Numbered from the stretch's first letter, positions 51,253 through 60,471 are shown. The stretch: DNA of 64,000 nucleotides from JBMOKT01 sp049323895 (GCA_049323895.1 JBMOKT010000039.1:310001-374000), one strand, 5' to 3'. The notes: generated by a model not told the origin, from the sequence alone. A program made the numbers and translations.

Positions 51253-52481
51253 TGGGAATCCTAAATGATGAAAGGAATTATGAATTATTAAATACCTGTA
51301 ATAAATGTGGCTTTTGTGTGCAAGGGTGCAGTGTCTATAAAGAACACCTTAATGAGGCATATGGGACCAGGGGAAGAATCAGGCTGATTAAGGCAATAGC
51401 CGATGGTGAACTGGAGAGAACACCCCTTTATGAAAAAATTATTAACAGCTGTTTGATGTGTGAAGAGTGTTCCAAAAATTGTCCAAGCGGTGTGCAAGGT
51501 CATGCCTTAGTGCAGATGGCAAGGGAAGACCTGGCCAGGGAAAAAGGAATTCCAATCTTTAAAAAGATGCCTTTGGAAAAGGTTCTTCCCAATAATAAAT
51601 TGAGAAGTTTATCTTTTTCTTCTTTAAGGTTATTAAAAAATACAGTCATTGAACCTCTTCCGTCACTGCATTCCATACGGGGCATAAATGTTAAATCCTT
51701 GCATATTGAAAAGGAGGACTTTCTTTCAACTTTTCAAGCTCCTCCAAACCCAGTTGAGCCTAAGCTGAAGGCAGGATTTTTTGTAGGTTGCATGATGAAT
51801 CACACTATGGTCGAAGCAGCCAACTCCCTTGTTAAATTCTTAGCCAAGGAGCAATGCCAGGTTACAGCTCCCAGGGAACAGCGTTGCTGCGGAACTCCTG
51901 CTTATGTTTATGGCAACTCACCTGTCACCAGAGATTTAGCTATGCATAATATTAAATTATTTATGGATGTAGATGTGGTGGTTACGGGCTGCGCTTCCTG
52001 CGGCAGCATGCTTAAGAAGTATGCAAATTTATTCCCTGAGGGGAGTGCTGAGAAAGAAAAAGCAAAAGAATTCCAGGCAAAAGTAAGGGATATTACAGAA
52101 CTTTTAGTTGATGATTTACAGATATCCTTTAAAAACAACAAAAGTACCCTGCAAGGAAAGGTGACTTATCATGACCCCTGTCATTTAGTCCGGGGGCAAA
52201 ATATCTCATCTCAGCCCAGAAGTATTTTGCAGGAACTGGAAGGAATCGATTATTTTGAGATGCATGGAGCTAATAAATGCTGCGGAGCCAGCGGAATGTT
52301 CCAATATTTTTATCCTGCGGAAGCTACATCAATTAGTAATAAAAAAATGGAAAACATAAAGAAAACTAACGCTGACTATGTTGTTACCAACTGTCCGGCT
52401 TGTTATCATCGCTTAAAGGGAAGCTTGGAAATAAATAAAATGCCGCAAAAGGTTGTTCATATTGTTGAGTTGTTAAAATAA
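51252..52481 (+). CDS. glcF: GlcF-like iron-sulphur subunit
   Basis: 409 residues. N-terminal motifs CNKCGFCVQGC and CLMCEECSKNCP ligate [4Fe-4S] clusters. CCG domains follow: VGCMMN, RCCGTPAY and GCASC, then DPCHLVRGQ, KCCGASGMF and NCPACY. It takes electrons from the GlcD/GlcE-like subunits in the same transcript. The start GTG overlaps the preceding stop; GGAGGTGAGG lies just upstream. A terminator follows at once. Confidence 0.9.
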   Translation: MGILNDERNYELLNTCNKCGFCVQGCSVYKEHLNEAYGTRGRIRLIKAIADGELERTPLYEKIINSCLMCEECSKNCPSGVQGHALVQMAREDLAREKGIPIFKKMPLEKVLPNNKLRSLSFSSLRLLKNTVIEPLPSLHSIRGINVKSLHIEKEDFLSTFQAPPNPVEPKLKAGFFVGCMMNHTMVEAANSLVKFLAKEQCQVTAPREQRCCGTPAYVYGNSPVTRDLAMHNIKLFMDVDVVVTGCASCGSMLKKYANLFPEGSAEKEKAKEFQAKVRDITELLVDDLQISFKNNKSTLQGKVTYHDPCHLVRGQNISSQPRSILQELEGIDYFEMHGANKCCGASGMFQYFYPAEATSISNKKMENIKKTNADYVVTNCPACYHRLKGSLEINKMPQKVVHIVELLK

Positions 52482-52484
52482 CAG

Positions 52485-52514
52485 AAGGGCATGCTCTGTG
52501 CATGCTCCTTTTTA
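52485..52514 (+). terminator. Intrinsic terminator after the T-box-controlled module
   Basis: GGGCATGC pairs with GCATGCTCC around TCTGT and runs into TTTTTAG. Confidence 0.8.
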
Positions 52515-52602
52515 GTTTAAAAATTATTTAAAAAAAGTTAAAGAAGAAAAGAGGATTTCCAGAGAAAAGGGCGTATAATTATATTACAAAATTGGAAAGT
52601 TG

Positions 52603-52617
52603 TTCCATAATGCAGAA
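52603..52617. promoter_or_regulatory. IclR-type operator-like site 1
   Basis: TTCCATAATGCAGAA, an imperfect inverted repeat (TTC...GAA). Matches the sites at 52663 and 52796 at 12 or more of 15 positions. Confidence 0.6.
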
Positions 52618-52662
52618 AATAAAAATTGCATACTAAGTTAAATTATCGGAATATTATTAATT

Positions 52663-52677
52663 TTCTACAATACAGAA
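52663..52677. promoter_or_regulatory. IclR-type operator-like site 2
   Basis: TTCTACAATACAGAA, same pattern TTCYAYAATRCAGAA as sites 1 and 3. It starts 60 bases after site 1. Confidence 0.65.
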
Positions 52678-52795
52678 TAATATTTCTAAAATTGGTTAAA
52701 TGGCTAAATATTTAATTGTTAAAAGGACTTTTAATTGGAATTGAGGATAATTGTGTAAAAACTAGTTGTTTTTATCTACAAAAAATAGAAAGACA

Positions 52796-52810
52796 TTCTA
52801 TAATACAGAA
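52796..52810. promoter_or_regulatory. IclR-type operator-like site 3
   Basis: TTCTATAATACAGAA within the palindromic ATTCTATAATACAGAAT, 45 bases before the iclR-like start. The three sites in 210 bp fit autoregulation and control by the IclR protein. The 365-bp gap 52482-52846 holds these sites and the terminator only; it is otherwise AT-rich. Confidence 0.65.
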
Positions 52811-52855
52811 TTTTTTATATGTAAAGAATCAATTTGATTGTGAGGAGTGTTGACA

Positions 52856-53650
52856 GTGAGAAAAACTGACTATGAAGCAAAATATCCTATTAAGAGTTTG
52901 GAAAAAGCATTGGAAATTATTAACCTTTTGGCTGGAGAAGCTAGAAATGGTGGACTTGGCATAAGTGAAATTGATGAAAGATTAAAAATTGGCAAGAGCA
53001 CCATCCATAGGATGTTGGACACCCTAATGGCTTTTAATTATGTTGAAAAGAATTCCACAACCAATAAATATTGCCTAGGGTGGCGCCTTTTTGAAATCGG
53101 AAGTAATATCCCCAGGCAAAGGAATTTATACAGTTTTGATATGAAGATATTGCATGATTTAAGTAATAAATATGGAGAAACTGTGAACCTAGGGGTTAGG
53201 GATGGTGTTGATGTAATTACTGTTTATAAAGTTGACCCCGAAACCACACTTAAAGCGAATATAAGTATCGGCGGCAGGGAAGCGCTTCATGCAACATCAA
53301 TGGGCAAAGTTCTTGTTTCGGAAATGTCTCCAACTGCTCTCAGGGATATATTTGGAGAAAAAGTATTAAAAGCATATACCCAAAATACTATCACCACCTT
53401 TGATGGGCTAATGGAGGAAATAGCCAAGGTTAGAGAACAGGGATATGCCATCGATGATGAAGAGCTGTGCATGGGATTGCGCTGTGTTGCTATGCCAATA
53501 AGGAATAACCAAGGAAATATTGTATGTGCACTTAGTGTGAGCGGACCCTCTGTAAGGATTAATTATAATAAGATTTTAAGCATTAAAGAAGATTTACAGA
53601 TTGTTACCAAAAACATTTCTAATTATTTAGGTTATAGGAATATTGTCTAG
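52856..53650 (+). CDS. IclR-family transcriptional regulator
   Basis: About 264 residues. The N-terminal winged helix has KSLEKALEIINLLAG, GLGISEIDERLKIGKSTIHRMLDTL as HTH and NYVEKNSTTNKYCLG as wing. The C-terminal effector domain has ALHATSMGKVLVSEM and GYAIDDEELCMGLRCVAMPI, with Cys/Asp residues typical of IclR ligand pockets. GTG 52856 is preferred since GAGGAG ends 8 bases upstream; in-frame GTG 52847 and TTG 52850 overlap that site. It probably controls its own promoter and the TRAP/GlcDE/LarA genes behind it. Confidence 0.9.
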   Translation: MRKTDYEAKYPIKSLEKALEIINLLAGEARNGGLGISEIDERLKIGKSTIHRMLDTLMAFNYVEKNSTTNKYCLGWRLFEIGSNIPRQRNLYSFDMKILHDLSNKYGETVNLGVRDGVDVITVYKVDPETTLKANISIGGREALHATSMGKVLVSEMSPTALRDIFGEKVLKAYTQNTITTFDGLMEEIAKVREQGYAIDDEELCMGLRCVAMPIRNNQGNIVCALSVSGPSVRINYNKILSIKEDLQIVTKNISNYLGYRNIV

Positions 53651-53796
53651 CCCTATTGTCCCAATTTTCAAATGATTAGGTATATAGGCATTATCGAAAT
53701 AGAGACAATTTTATTAAAAATGGGAGGTGGCTATTTGATTTAATTTACGTTTTTAGCTGGAAAAAATAATTCAAAATTAAAGGAGATGTTGTAACA

Positions 53797-54729
53797 ATGG
53801 ATGTTATCAAAGATGCACTAAATAAAATGGGTTATGGCACTAAGGATGCCTATGAACTGCCTGATTCCAAATTTACTTTCCCGGATGGGGCACATTACCG
53901 TAATGAGGTCGCTGGTATTGAAAATGTTAAGGTTTTGGAAGCTATGATTGATGAAGCAGAAAAAAGAAATGTACCCATCCATAGGATAATTGCAACAGTG
54001 GGTGGTGCAACTGTTTTAACAAAAAGTGAATTAAAAGAGCTGTCCCAAATGGCTTCATCCAAAGGGTTAGAAGTGATTATGAATCCATATACCAGCAGGG
54101 GCTGGGATAACGGCAGGCAGTTTGCTACTCCCGAAGGATATGTTTCAGGAATGAGGGTAAGGGGAGCAGATAATTTTTACTATGTCTTAAAGTGTATGGA
54201 ACGTTGTATCGAAGCAGGAATCAGAGGCTTTTTAGTTACTGATGAGGGTATGCTCTCTGTTGTCTCCAAGTTAAGGGATGAAGGTGTTTTTCCAAAAGAT
54301 ATTATATTTAAGGTTTCGGTTTTTGCAGGTCATGGAAGCCCGGCTGGTGCAGCGTTACTTAAAACATTAGGTGCCAATACCTTTAATCCTTTGGCGGATT
54401 TAACTCTCCCCATGCTGGCTTCTATTCGTAAGGCTGTTGATATCCCAATGGATGTATATACGACTTTGGTTGATTCCATGGGAGGCTTCAATAGAATGAT
54501 TGAAGCTGCGGAAATTGCCAGAATTTGTGCCCCCGTCTATTTTAAATTTGAACCTGGTAAATCAGAAGGTGATATTTATAAGACCTGGGTTGAGCCTGAA
54601 TACTTATGTTTCTTAGCCCGGGAAAAAGTAAGACAGGTTGAAGCAACTATGGAATGGGTTGAAAGATTCAATCCGAAACTGAAATGTTCGCAAATTGGAC
54701 CGAAGGACTTGGCTATTCCCCAACCATAA
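53797..54729 (+). CDS. TIM-barrel-like protein, possibly peptidase U32-related
   Basis: 310 residues. Alternating strand-helix pattern, with RIIATVGGATVLTKSELKEL, EVIMNPYTSRGWDNGRQF, GIRGFLVTDEGMLS, VSVFAGHGSPAGAALLKTLGANTFNPLADLTLPMLASI (over two elements) and MDVYTTLVDSMGGFNRM. The order of short beta-strand ends and the ADLTLPMLASIRKAVDIPMDVY segment recall collagenase-like U32 proteins, but the U32 signature is not evident. Its place between the IclR gene and a TRAP transporter points to a catabolic enzyme for the imported acid. AAGGAG precedes ATG. Function unknown. Confidence 0.5.
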   Translation: MDVIKDALNKMGYGTKDAYELPDSKFTFPDGAHYRNEVAGIENVKVLEAMIDEAEKRNVPIHRIIATVGGATVLTKSELKELSQMASSKGLEVIMNPYTSRGWDNGRQFATPEGYVSGMRVRGADNFYYVLKCMERCIEAGIRGFLVTDEGMLSVVSKLRDEGVFPKDIIFKVSVFAGHGSPAGAALLKTLGANTFNPLADLTLPMLASIRKAVDIPMDVYTTLVDSMGGFNRMIEAAEIARICAPVYFKFEPGKSEGDIYKTWVEPEYLCFLAREKVRQVEATMEWVERFNPKLKCSQIGPKDLAIPQP

Positions 54730-54798
54730 TTTGCGGAAAGGAGGCTTATCTGGTTAGGTCTGACTAAATAAAAAAATAATAATTGAGGAGGGTACAGA

Positions 54799-55851
54799 AT
54801 GTCAAAAGGTATAAAAAAGTATTTTCTTATTGCTCTAATTGCTATGCTGGTTTTAGTTTTTACCGGTTGTGGTGGCGGAGGACAGCAAACTGAACAAAAG
54901 AAAGAGGAAGCTCCCAAAGAAGCAGCGCCTGAAAAAATCAAATTAATTGCGGCCCATGTTCTAGCACCTACTTCTCCATATCAAGCAGGTTTTGAAAAGC
55001 TAAGGGACATTGTTAAAGAAAAGACCAATGGTCAAATTGAAATCGAAATTCATCATAGTGCTTCCTTAGGTGAAGAAGAGCAAATGATTGAATCTCTGCA
55101 AATGGGAACAATTGATATTTCAACTATTTCGGCGGCTCCTTTAACCGCTTTTGTAAAAGAATATATGGCCTGTGACCTGCCCTTTACTTTTGCTTCACCG
55201 GAAGAAGCATACAAGTTCTATGACGGAGAAATTGGTGACATTTTATTAGAGAAGACCGAAAGCTTGGGTATGATTGGTTTAGGTTGGTGGGAAAACGGTT
55301 TTAGAAACTTTACAAATAATGTTCGTCCCATTGCGACCCCTGCTGACATGAAAGGTCTGAAAATAAGAACTATGAACAGCCCTGTACATATGGCTTCTGT
55401 AAAAGCACTAGGTGCAGATGCTGTTCCGGTACCATTTGGTGAATTGTACAGTGCCCTGCAACAGGGTGTTGTTGATGGAGAAGAAAATCCAGTGGCTAAT
55501 GTTCACTCCAGCCGTTTTTATGAAGTTCAAAAACATATTACTCTGTCAAGACATTTCTATGACCCATCTCCGTTGTTTATCAGCAAAAAAACAATGGATA
55601 AATTAACTACTGAACAACAAAAGATTATTAAAGATGCAGCAATAGTTGCCAGAGACTATATGCGTGACTTTGCTAATGATCAAGAAGCAGGTTTAGTAGA
55701 AGATTTGAAAAAGAATGGTATGACAGTAACTGTTCTTACTCCTGAACAAATAAAAGCATTCCAGGATGCTACTAAAGATGTGTATAAGCAATTTGTAGAC
55801 AAAATCGGTGAAGATTTCTTGAATAAATTCTACAAAGCAGCTGGACGGTAA
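54799..55851 (+). CDS. dctP: TRAP transporter solute-binding lipoprotein (DctP)
   Basis: 350 residues. Signal peptide with lipobox FTGC (Cys24) and a Gln/Glu/Lys linker. The mature part shows LGEEEQMIESLQMGTIDIS, PADMKGLKIRTMNSPVHMASVKALGA (the Arg that binds the ligand carboxylate lies in KIRTM), VPVPFGELYSALQQGVVDGEENP. DctP proteins bind carboxylic acids. It is followed by a hairpin and dctQM. GAGGAGGG precedes ATG 54799. Confidence 0.93.
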   Translation: MSKGIKKYFLIALIAMLVLVFTGCGGGGQQTEQKKEEAPKEAAPEKIKLIAAHVLAPTSPYQAGFEKLRDIVKEKTNGQIEIEIHHSASLGEEEQMIESLQMGTIDISTISAAPLTAFVKEYMACDLPFTFASPEEAYKFYDGEIGDILLEKTESLGMIGLGWWENGFRNFTNNVRPIATPADMKGLKIRTMNSPVHMASVKALGADAVPVPFGELYSALQQGVVDGEENPVANVHSSRFYEVQKHITLSRHFYDPSPLFISKKTMDKLTTEQQKIIKDAAIVARDYMRDFANDQEAGLVEDLKKNGMTVTVLTPEQIKAFQDATKDVYKQFVDKIGEDFLNKFYKAAGR

Positions 55852-55861
55852 GAGGTAAGTG

Positions 55862-55893
55862 GAGCTTGCTGTAATGTTTTAATGCAGCAAGCT
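55862..55893 (+). promoter_or_regulatory. Hairpin between dctP and dctQ
   Basis: GAGCTTGCTG pairs with CAGCAAGCTC around a T-rich loop. It lacks a long T tract. Probably stabilises dctP mRNA or partly terminates, matching the hairpin between tctC and tctB at 16117. Confidence 0.7.
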
Positions 55894-55930
55894 CTTCTTC
55901 ACAAAATCAGGGGATGAGGGGGTATAGAAA

Positions 55931-56470
55931 TTGAGTCGCACAGAAAATAGTAATAGTGCAGAAAAGGTAAAAAGACCTATTGGTATTCGATATTTTTGGG
56001 ATAACATAGAAGTCAGTATCTGTTTAATATCCATGCTGTTAGTAACTGTAATTACTTTTGCACAGGTTGTTGGAAGATATGTATTTAGTCATTCCTTTGG
56101 TTGGTCAGAAGAAATAAGCCGTTTCCTGGTTGTGTGGATTACTTTCGGGGGTTCTGCTTATGCTTTTAGAAAAGGTGCCCATATTGGTGTTACTGCATTA
56201 ATAAATAAAATACCGGGCAGGTATCGTTTCTATGTATATCTTATGACCAGGTTGATAACTATTTTCTTTTTTATTGTTTTAGGTTATCATGGCTTGCTTC
56301 ATACTATGCAGCAGATTGCCAACGGTCAGGTTGCCCCAGCTACCAGACTGCCTATCGCAATTCCTTACTCTGCTGTTCCAATTGGTTCGGCTTTAGTAAT
56401 AATCCGTTTGCTTGACCAAACTGTCCGTGAATTAATACTGGGTCGTGAACTGGAGGTTGAGGAAATATGA
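55931..56470 (+). CDS. dctQ: TRAP transporter small membrane subunit (DctQ)
   Basis: 179 residues with four hydrophobic segments. The conserved block SEEISRFLVVWITFGGSAYAFRKGAHIGV (split by the second membrane segment) is the DctQ core. It pairs with DctM. TTG 55931 follows GAGGGGGTA. The stop overlaps the dctM start (ATGA). Confidence 0.9.
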   Translation: MSRTENSNSAEKVKRPIGIRYFWDNIEVSICLISMLLVTVITFAQVVGRYVFSHSFGWSEEISRFLVVWITFGGSAYAFRKGAHIGVTALINKIPGRYRFYVYLMTRLITIFFFIVLGYHGLLHTMQQIANGQVAPATRLPIAIPYSAVPIGSALVIIRLLDQTVRELILGRELEVEEI

Positions 56471-57744
56471 GTGTAGCTTTAATTCTTTTTGGTTCACTAG
56501 TAACTGGCTTAGCTATAGGACTTCCTATAGCAGTTGCTATAGGAATGTCGGTTTTGGTCTCTTTTTATGTTGTAGATTTACCTTTAGCAGCAATGGCTCA
56601 AAGGATGTATGCCTCAGTAAATTCCTTTACCTTACTGGCTATACCTTTTTTTATGCTGGCAGGTTCTTTAATGGAAGTAGGGGGCATGTCCAGACGTCTA
56701 GTGCGTTTTGCCAACTCCATGGTGGGAACATTAGCAGGGGGATTAGCCCACGTTCAAGTTCTGGCATCCTGCTTCTTTGCTGCTCTCTCGGGGTCATCAC
56801 CTGCAACCACAGCAGCAATTGGTTCCGCACTAATCCCGGAAATGAAAAAGAAGGGCTACCCTGCAGAATTTTCAGCGGCAGTTCAATCAATAGCCGGTAC
56901 AATCGGAACGATAATTCCACCTAGTATTCCTATGGTAGTATATGGTGTAGTTGCCAATGAATCAATTGGAAAGCTTTTTGCGGCAGGCTTTATACCCGGT
57001 CTTATTTATGGGGGCTCCTTTATGATTTTGATATATTTCATCTCCAAGAAAAGGGGTTATGTCAGCGCTGAAAAATTTTCAAGCAGGGAATGCTGGGACT
57101 CCTTCAAGGAAGCTATTTGGGCATTATTGGTACCAATAATTATCTTAGGGGGCATTTATTCAGGCATTTTTACTCCTACTGAAGCCGGTGCAGTAGCGGC
57201 TGTATATGGTCTTTTAGCTGGAATTTTCATTTATAAAGAACTTAACTTTAAAAATACCATGGAAGTTTTTGCAAAATCAGCTGTTAACACTGCTATGGTG
57301 CTGCTTATTATTTCCGCTTCATCAGCCTTTTCCTGGATTATGACTGCTAAAGGTGTTGCTTCCTTGGTTGGCGGTTGGTTTGCAGCTATGTCAGGTGGCC
57401 CATCTATGTTCTTATTGTTAGTAATATTATTGCTGCTTTTTATGGGTTGTTTTATGGAGACTATAGCCAGTGTGTTAATAGTTACGCCCGTTTTATTGCC
57501 GGTAGCTAAATCATTGGGAATTGACCCTATATTGTTTGGTATCGTTGTAACCATGACTCTTTCTTTGGGCATGTCTACCCCTCCAGTTGGGGAAAATCTT
57601 TATATTGCAGCCAGTATTGCAGGCATTTCATTTGAGCAGCTCTTAAAAAATATTTGGCCGTTTATCATTGTTGCAATATTTGTAATACTCTTAATAACTT
57701 TTGTACCCGGGATATCTTTGTTCCTGCCTAATATCTTCTATTAA
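56467..57744 (+). CDS. dctM: TRAP transporter large membrane subunit (DctM)
   Basis: 425 residues with about 12 hydrophobic segments. AIPFFMLAGSLMEVGGMSRRLV, FFAALSGSSPATTAAIGSALIPEM, GTIIPPSIPMVVYGV, and GIFTPTEAGAVAAVYG are DctM signatures. It carries the substrate channel using Na+ or H+. The start codon lies in dctQ. The glcD-type gene begins 20 bp after its stop, so transport and oxidation genes are one unit. Confidence 0.95.
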   Translation: MSVALILFGSLVTGLAIGLPIAVAIGMSVLVSFYVVDLPLAAMAQRMYASVNSFTLLAIPFFMLAGSLMEVGGMSRRLVRFANSMVGTLAGGLAHVQVLASCFFAALSGSSPATTAAIGSALIPEMKKKGYPAEFSAAVQSIAGTIGTIIPPSIPMVVYGVVANESIGKLFAAGFIPGLIYGGSFMILIYFISKKRGYVSAEKFSSRECWDSFKEAIWALLVPIIILGGIYSGIFTPTEAGAVAAVYGLLAGIFIYKELNFKNTMEVFAKSAVNTAMVLLIISASSAFSWIMTAKGVASLVGGWFAAMSGGPSMFLLLVILLLLFMGCFMETIASVLIVTPVLLPVAKSLGIDPILFGIVVTMTLSLGMSTPPVGENLYIAASIAGISFEQLLKNIWPFIIVAIFVILLITFVPGISLFLPNIFY

Positions 57745-57764
57745 TTTTGAAAGGAGCCCGGAGA

Positions 57765-59222
57765 GTGGTAAATGAAATTGGTTTTAATAATAAGAAATTT
57801 AGCTTGGTGGTTGATAAATTAATAAAATTACTGGGTAAAGAAAAGGTTTTATCTGAAAAAAGGGATTTGATGGTTTATGGTTATGATTCAACACCATTTA
57901 AGGGAAAACCTATGGTTGTTGTCCTCCCGGAAAAAACGGAAGAGGTTCAAGGTATCATAAAGACGGCGGCAGAATTTGGGTTGCCTGTCGTTCCCAGAGG
58001 TGCCGGAACTTCTCTAAGCGGAGGACCTATAGCATCTATGGGGGGGATTGTGGTATCACTAACCCCTATGGATAAAATCCTTTCAATAGATTTGGATAAC
58101 AACAGAGCAACCATCCAGCCAGGGGTTACCAATCAAAGGCTTCAAAAGGAACTGGAGGTATTTGGTTATTGGTTTCCGCCTGACCCAGCAAGCCTTTCTG
58201 TAGCCACTATCGGCGGGAATGTTGCAGAAAATGCAGGAGGCCCCCACTGTTTAAAATACGGAGTAACTTCCAATCATGTAGTTGACTTAAGGATTGTAAA
58301 GGCTAACGGTGAAGTTATAAATACGGGAACTTATCTAGAGACCGGGGTCGGATATGACCTGACTGGAATTTTGGTAGGAAGTGAGGGGACTCTGGGTATT
58401 GTAACTGAAATAACTGTAAGAATTAGCAAAAAGCCCGAGGCAACTTCCACCATCCTAGCTTTGTTTGAATCAAGCTGGGATGCAGCTTCTAGCGTTTCGG
58501 AAATAATTCGAAATGGTTTAAACCCATCGGTCTTAGAAATGATTGAAGAGAGAATGTTAACGGAAGTAAATACGGTTTTCAATTTAGGTTATCCCGAAAC
58601 AATTAAGTCTTTGCTGATAATTGAAGTAGACGGCAAGAGGGAGGGACTCCCCTTCGAGTTAGAAAAAATAGAGGCCATTTGCAGAAATAATAATGTAAAG
58701 GTGTTGGAGTCAGCTCAAACCGAAGATGAAAGAGAAAGACTTTGGCTGGCACGAAGAGGAGGGACCTCTGCTTTAGGCAGACTTAAGCCCGACTCGGCAG
58801 AGAATGATATAGTTGTTCCTAGAAGCAAACTTCCTCATATGGTGGAAAAAATTAAGGAAATAAGCAAAAGGAATGAAGTTATAATGGGTGCTGTAATACA
58901 TGCCGGTGATGGAAACTGCCATCCTCAAGTTCCCTTTGATGCCAGTTTACATAACGAGGCAGAAGCAGCAGAACAGGCATTATGGGAAGTATTTGAAGCT
59001 GCTGTTCAATTGGGTGGAACCATAAGTGGGGAGCATGGAGTAGGCTTAGAAAAAATTAGGGGTATGGGTTTAGTATTTACCCAGGATGAAATGCTTTTAA
59101 TGCGCAGATTCAAGCTTTTAATGGATCCCCAAGAGATACTAAATCCAGATAAAATATTTCCCCCGCATATTATAAGTCTGGCAAAGGAGGGTGGGAGTGA
59201 TGATTCAGGTGCAACGAGATAA
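57765..59222 (+). CDS. glcD: FAD-linked 2-hydroxyacid dehydrogenase, GlcD family
   Basis: 485 residues. VPRGAGTSLSGGPIA, FPPDPASLSVATIGGNVAENAGG, VGSEGTLGIV, VIHAGDGNCHPQV and SGEHGVGLEK are the FAD and active-site blocks. GTG 57765 is the preferred start since AAGGAG ends 8 bases upstream; TTG 57747 has no such site. It oxidises the hydroxyacid delivered by the TRAP system, with GlcE (59200) and GlcF (61787) as partners. The last 23 bases overlap the glcE-like gene. Confidence 0.92.
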   Translation: MVNEIGFNNKKFSLVVDKLIKLLGKEKVLSEKRDLMVYGYDSTPFKGKPMVVVLPEKTEEVQGIIKTAAEFGLPVVPRGAGTSLSGGPIASMGGIVVSLTPMDKILSIDLDNNRATIQPGVTNQRLQKELEVFGYWFPPDPASLSVATIGGNVAENAGGPHCLKYGVTSNHVVDLRIVKANGEVINTGTYLETGVGYDLTGILVGSEGTLGIVTEITVRISKKPEATSTILALFESSWDAASSVSEIIRNGLNPSVLEMIEERMLTEVNTVFNLGYPETIKSLLIIEVDGKREGLPFELEKIEAICRNNNVKVLESAQTEDERERLWLARRGGTSALGRLKPDSAENDIVVPRSKLPHMVEKIKEISKRNEVIMGAVIHAGDGNCHPQVPFDASLHNEAEAAEQALWEVFEAAVQLGGTISGEHGVGLEKIRGMGLVFTQDEMLLMRRFKLLMDPQEILNPDKIFPPHIISLAKEGGSDDSGATR

Positions 59223-60471
59223 GGTTTCAGAGGAGCTCCTTGGGGAAATCTGTCCATTTAGAGGAAATGAAGATTTTTATATAGACGGAATCCTACCAAA
59301 GATAATACTTGAGCCCTATAATTCACAACAGGTAGCCGGAGCACTTGCTTTAGCCTCTCGGTATCACAAACCAATTGCCTTAATAGGAGGAGGTACTAAA
59401 TTCCATTATGGACCGCCCCTTGAGAAAAGTGAATGGTTATTAAGTACTAAGTACCTCTTGGAAGAACCAATTATTAATACAGATGATCTGACTGTCGTGG
59501 TTAAGGGGGGGATGACCTTGGCGGATTTGAATGAAAGATTAGCCAAAAAAGGTTTATTCCTTCCCTTTGACTGGGAGCTTTCAAAAGCTACCGTTGGGGG
59601 TGCATTAGCCTATGGAAGCGGTGGTTCTCATCGGCTGACTTATGGTTTAGTAAAGGATTCGGTTTTGGGTATAACTGTGGCTTTAACCGATGGAAAAGTC
59701 TATCGCCTAGGAGGGAAAACAGTAAAAAATGTTGCAGGGTATGACATGGCCAAGTTATTCATTGGATCCAAGGGCACCATTGGGGTCATAACTGAAGCAT
59801 GTTTGAGGGTGTATGCTTTTCCACCGTCATCCAAGGTATTATTATTTACTGTGAAAAATAAGGAGAGGCTTTCACAGATTACAAAATTTTTAACAGAACT
59901 ACAGCCTGCAGTATATGAGCTATATGATTTGGCATTAGCCAACAAACTCTTTAGCCTAGATATTCCAGAGGGAGAAGATTATTTAGCGTTAGTAAAATAC
60001 TCAGGTCCTACTCCCACAGTTGAAAATAGCTGCTTACAAACATTGGAATATTTGCAAAAACATCGACTTGCCTTTGTCAAAGGCTTTAATAAAGAAGATG
60101 AAAAATCACTGTGGCAGAAACGCATAAGATTTTTTGAAGATAACTCTATTAGGCTAAGGGTAATGTTTCCTGCAGCAAATTTACAAAAATATATAGAATT
60201 GCTAGATGGACTAGCTGGAAAATATAGAACAAAAATCAACAGTCTTTATATGCCTGCCCTAGGAATAGCCAATAGTATCATTGAGTTGGAAAATACCCAG
60301 TTATTAAATCATTTTCAGACAATAACCGGTAATATAAATGGTACTTTAGTTATTGAGTCTGGACCCGTTCCTCTAAGAAAATCATTTCAGCATAATTCGG
60401 GGGTACTGGATGGACAAATCAAAAAATTTTTTGACCCCCATTTAGTATTGAATTACGGTAAAAAAGCTTAA
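59200..60471 (+). CDS. glcE: GlcE-like FAD-binding subunit
   Basis: 423 residues. The FAD domain has ALIGGGTKFHYG, PFDWELSKATVGGALAYGSGG, YRLGGKTVKNVAGYDMAKLFIGSKGTIGVI. Unlike GlcD it lacks the HAGDGN and SGEHG blocks, as GlcE does. ATG 59200 follows AAAGGAGG by 9 bases. It is followed by the LarA-like gene 17 bp later, an unusual insertion within a glcDEF set. Confidence 0.85.
   Translation: MIQVQRDKVSEELLGEICPFRGNEDFYIDGILPKIILEPYNSQQVAGALALASRYHKPIALIGGGTKFHYGPPLEKSEWLLSTKYLLEEPIINTDDLTVVVKGGMTLADLNERLAKKGLFLPFDWELSKATVGGALAYGSGGSHRLTYGLVKDSVLGITVALTDGKVYRLGGKTVKNVAGYDMAKLFIGSKGTIGVITEACLRVYAFPPSSKVLLFTVKNKERLSQITKFLTELQPAVYELYDLALANKLFSLDIPEGEDYLALVKYSGPTPTVENSCLQTLEYLQKHRLAFVKGFNKEDEKSLWQKRIRFFEDNSIRLRVMFPAANLQKYIELLDGLAGKYRTKINSLYMPALGIANSIIELENTQLLNHFQTITGNINGTLVIESGPVPLRKSFQHNSGVLDGQIKKFFDPHLVLNYGKKA

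Noticed and set aside
56445..56924. 159-codon + strand frame overlapping dctM
   Set aside because: DctM signatures are in the other frame throughout; this one is Cys/Ser/Phe-rich noise.
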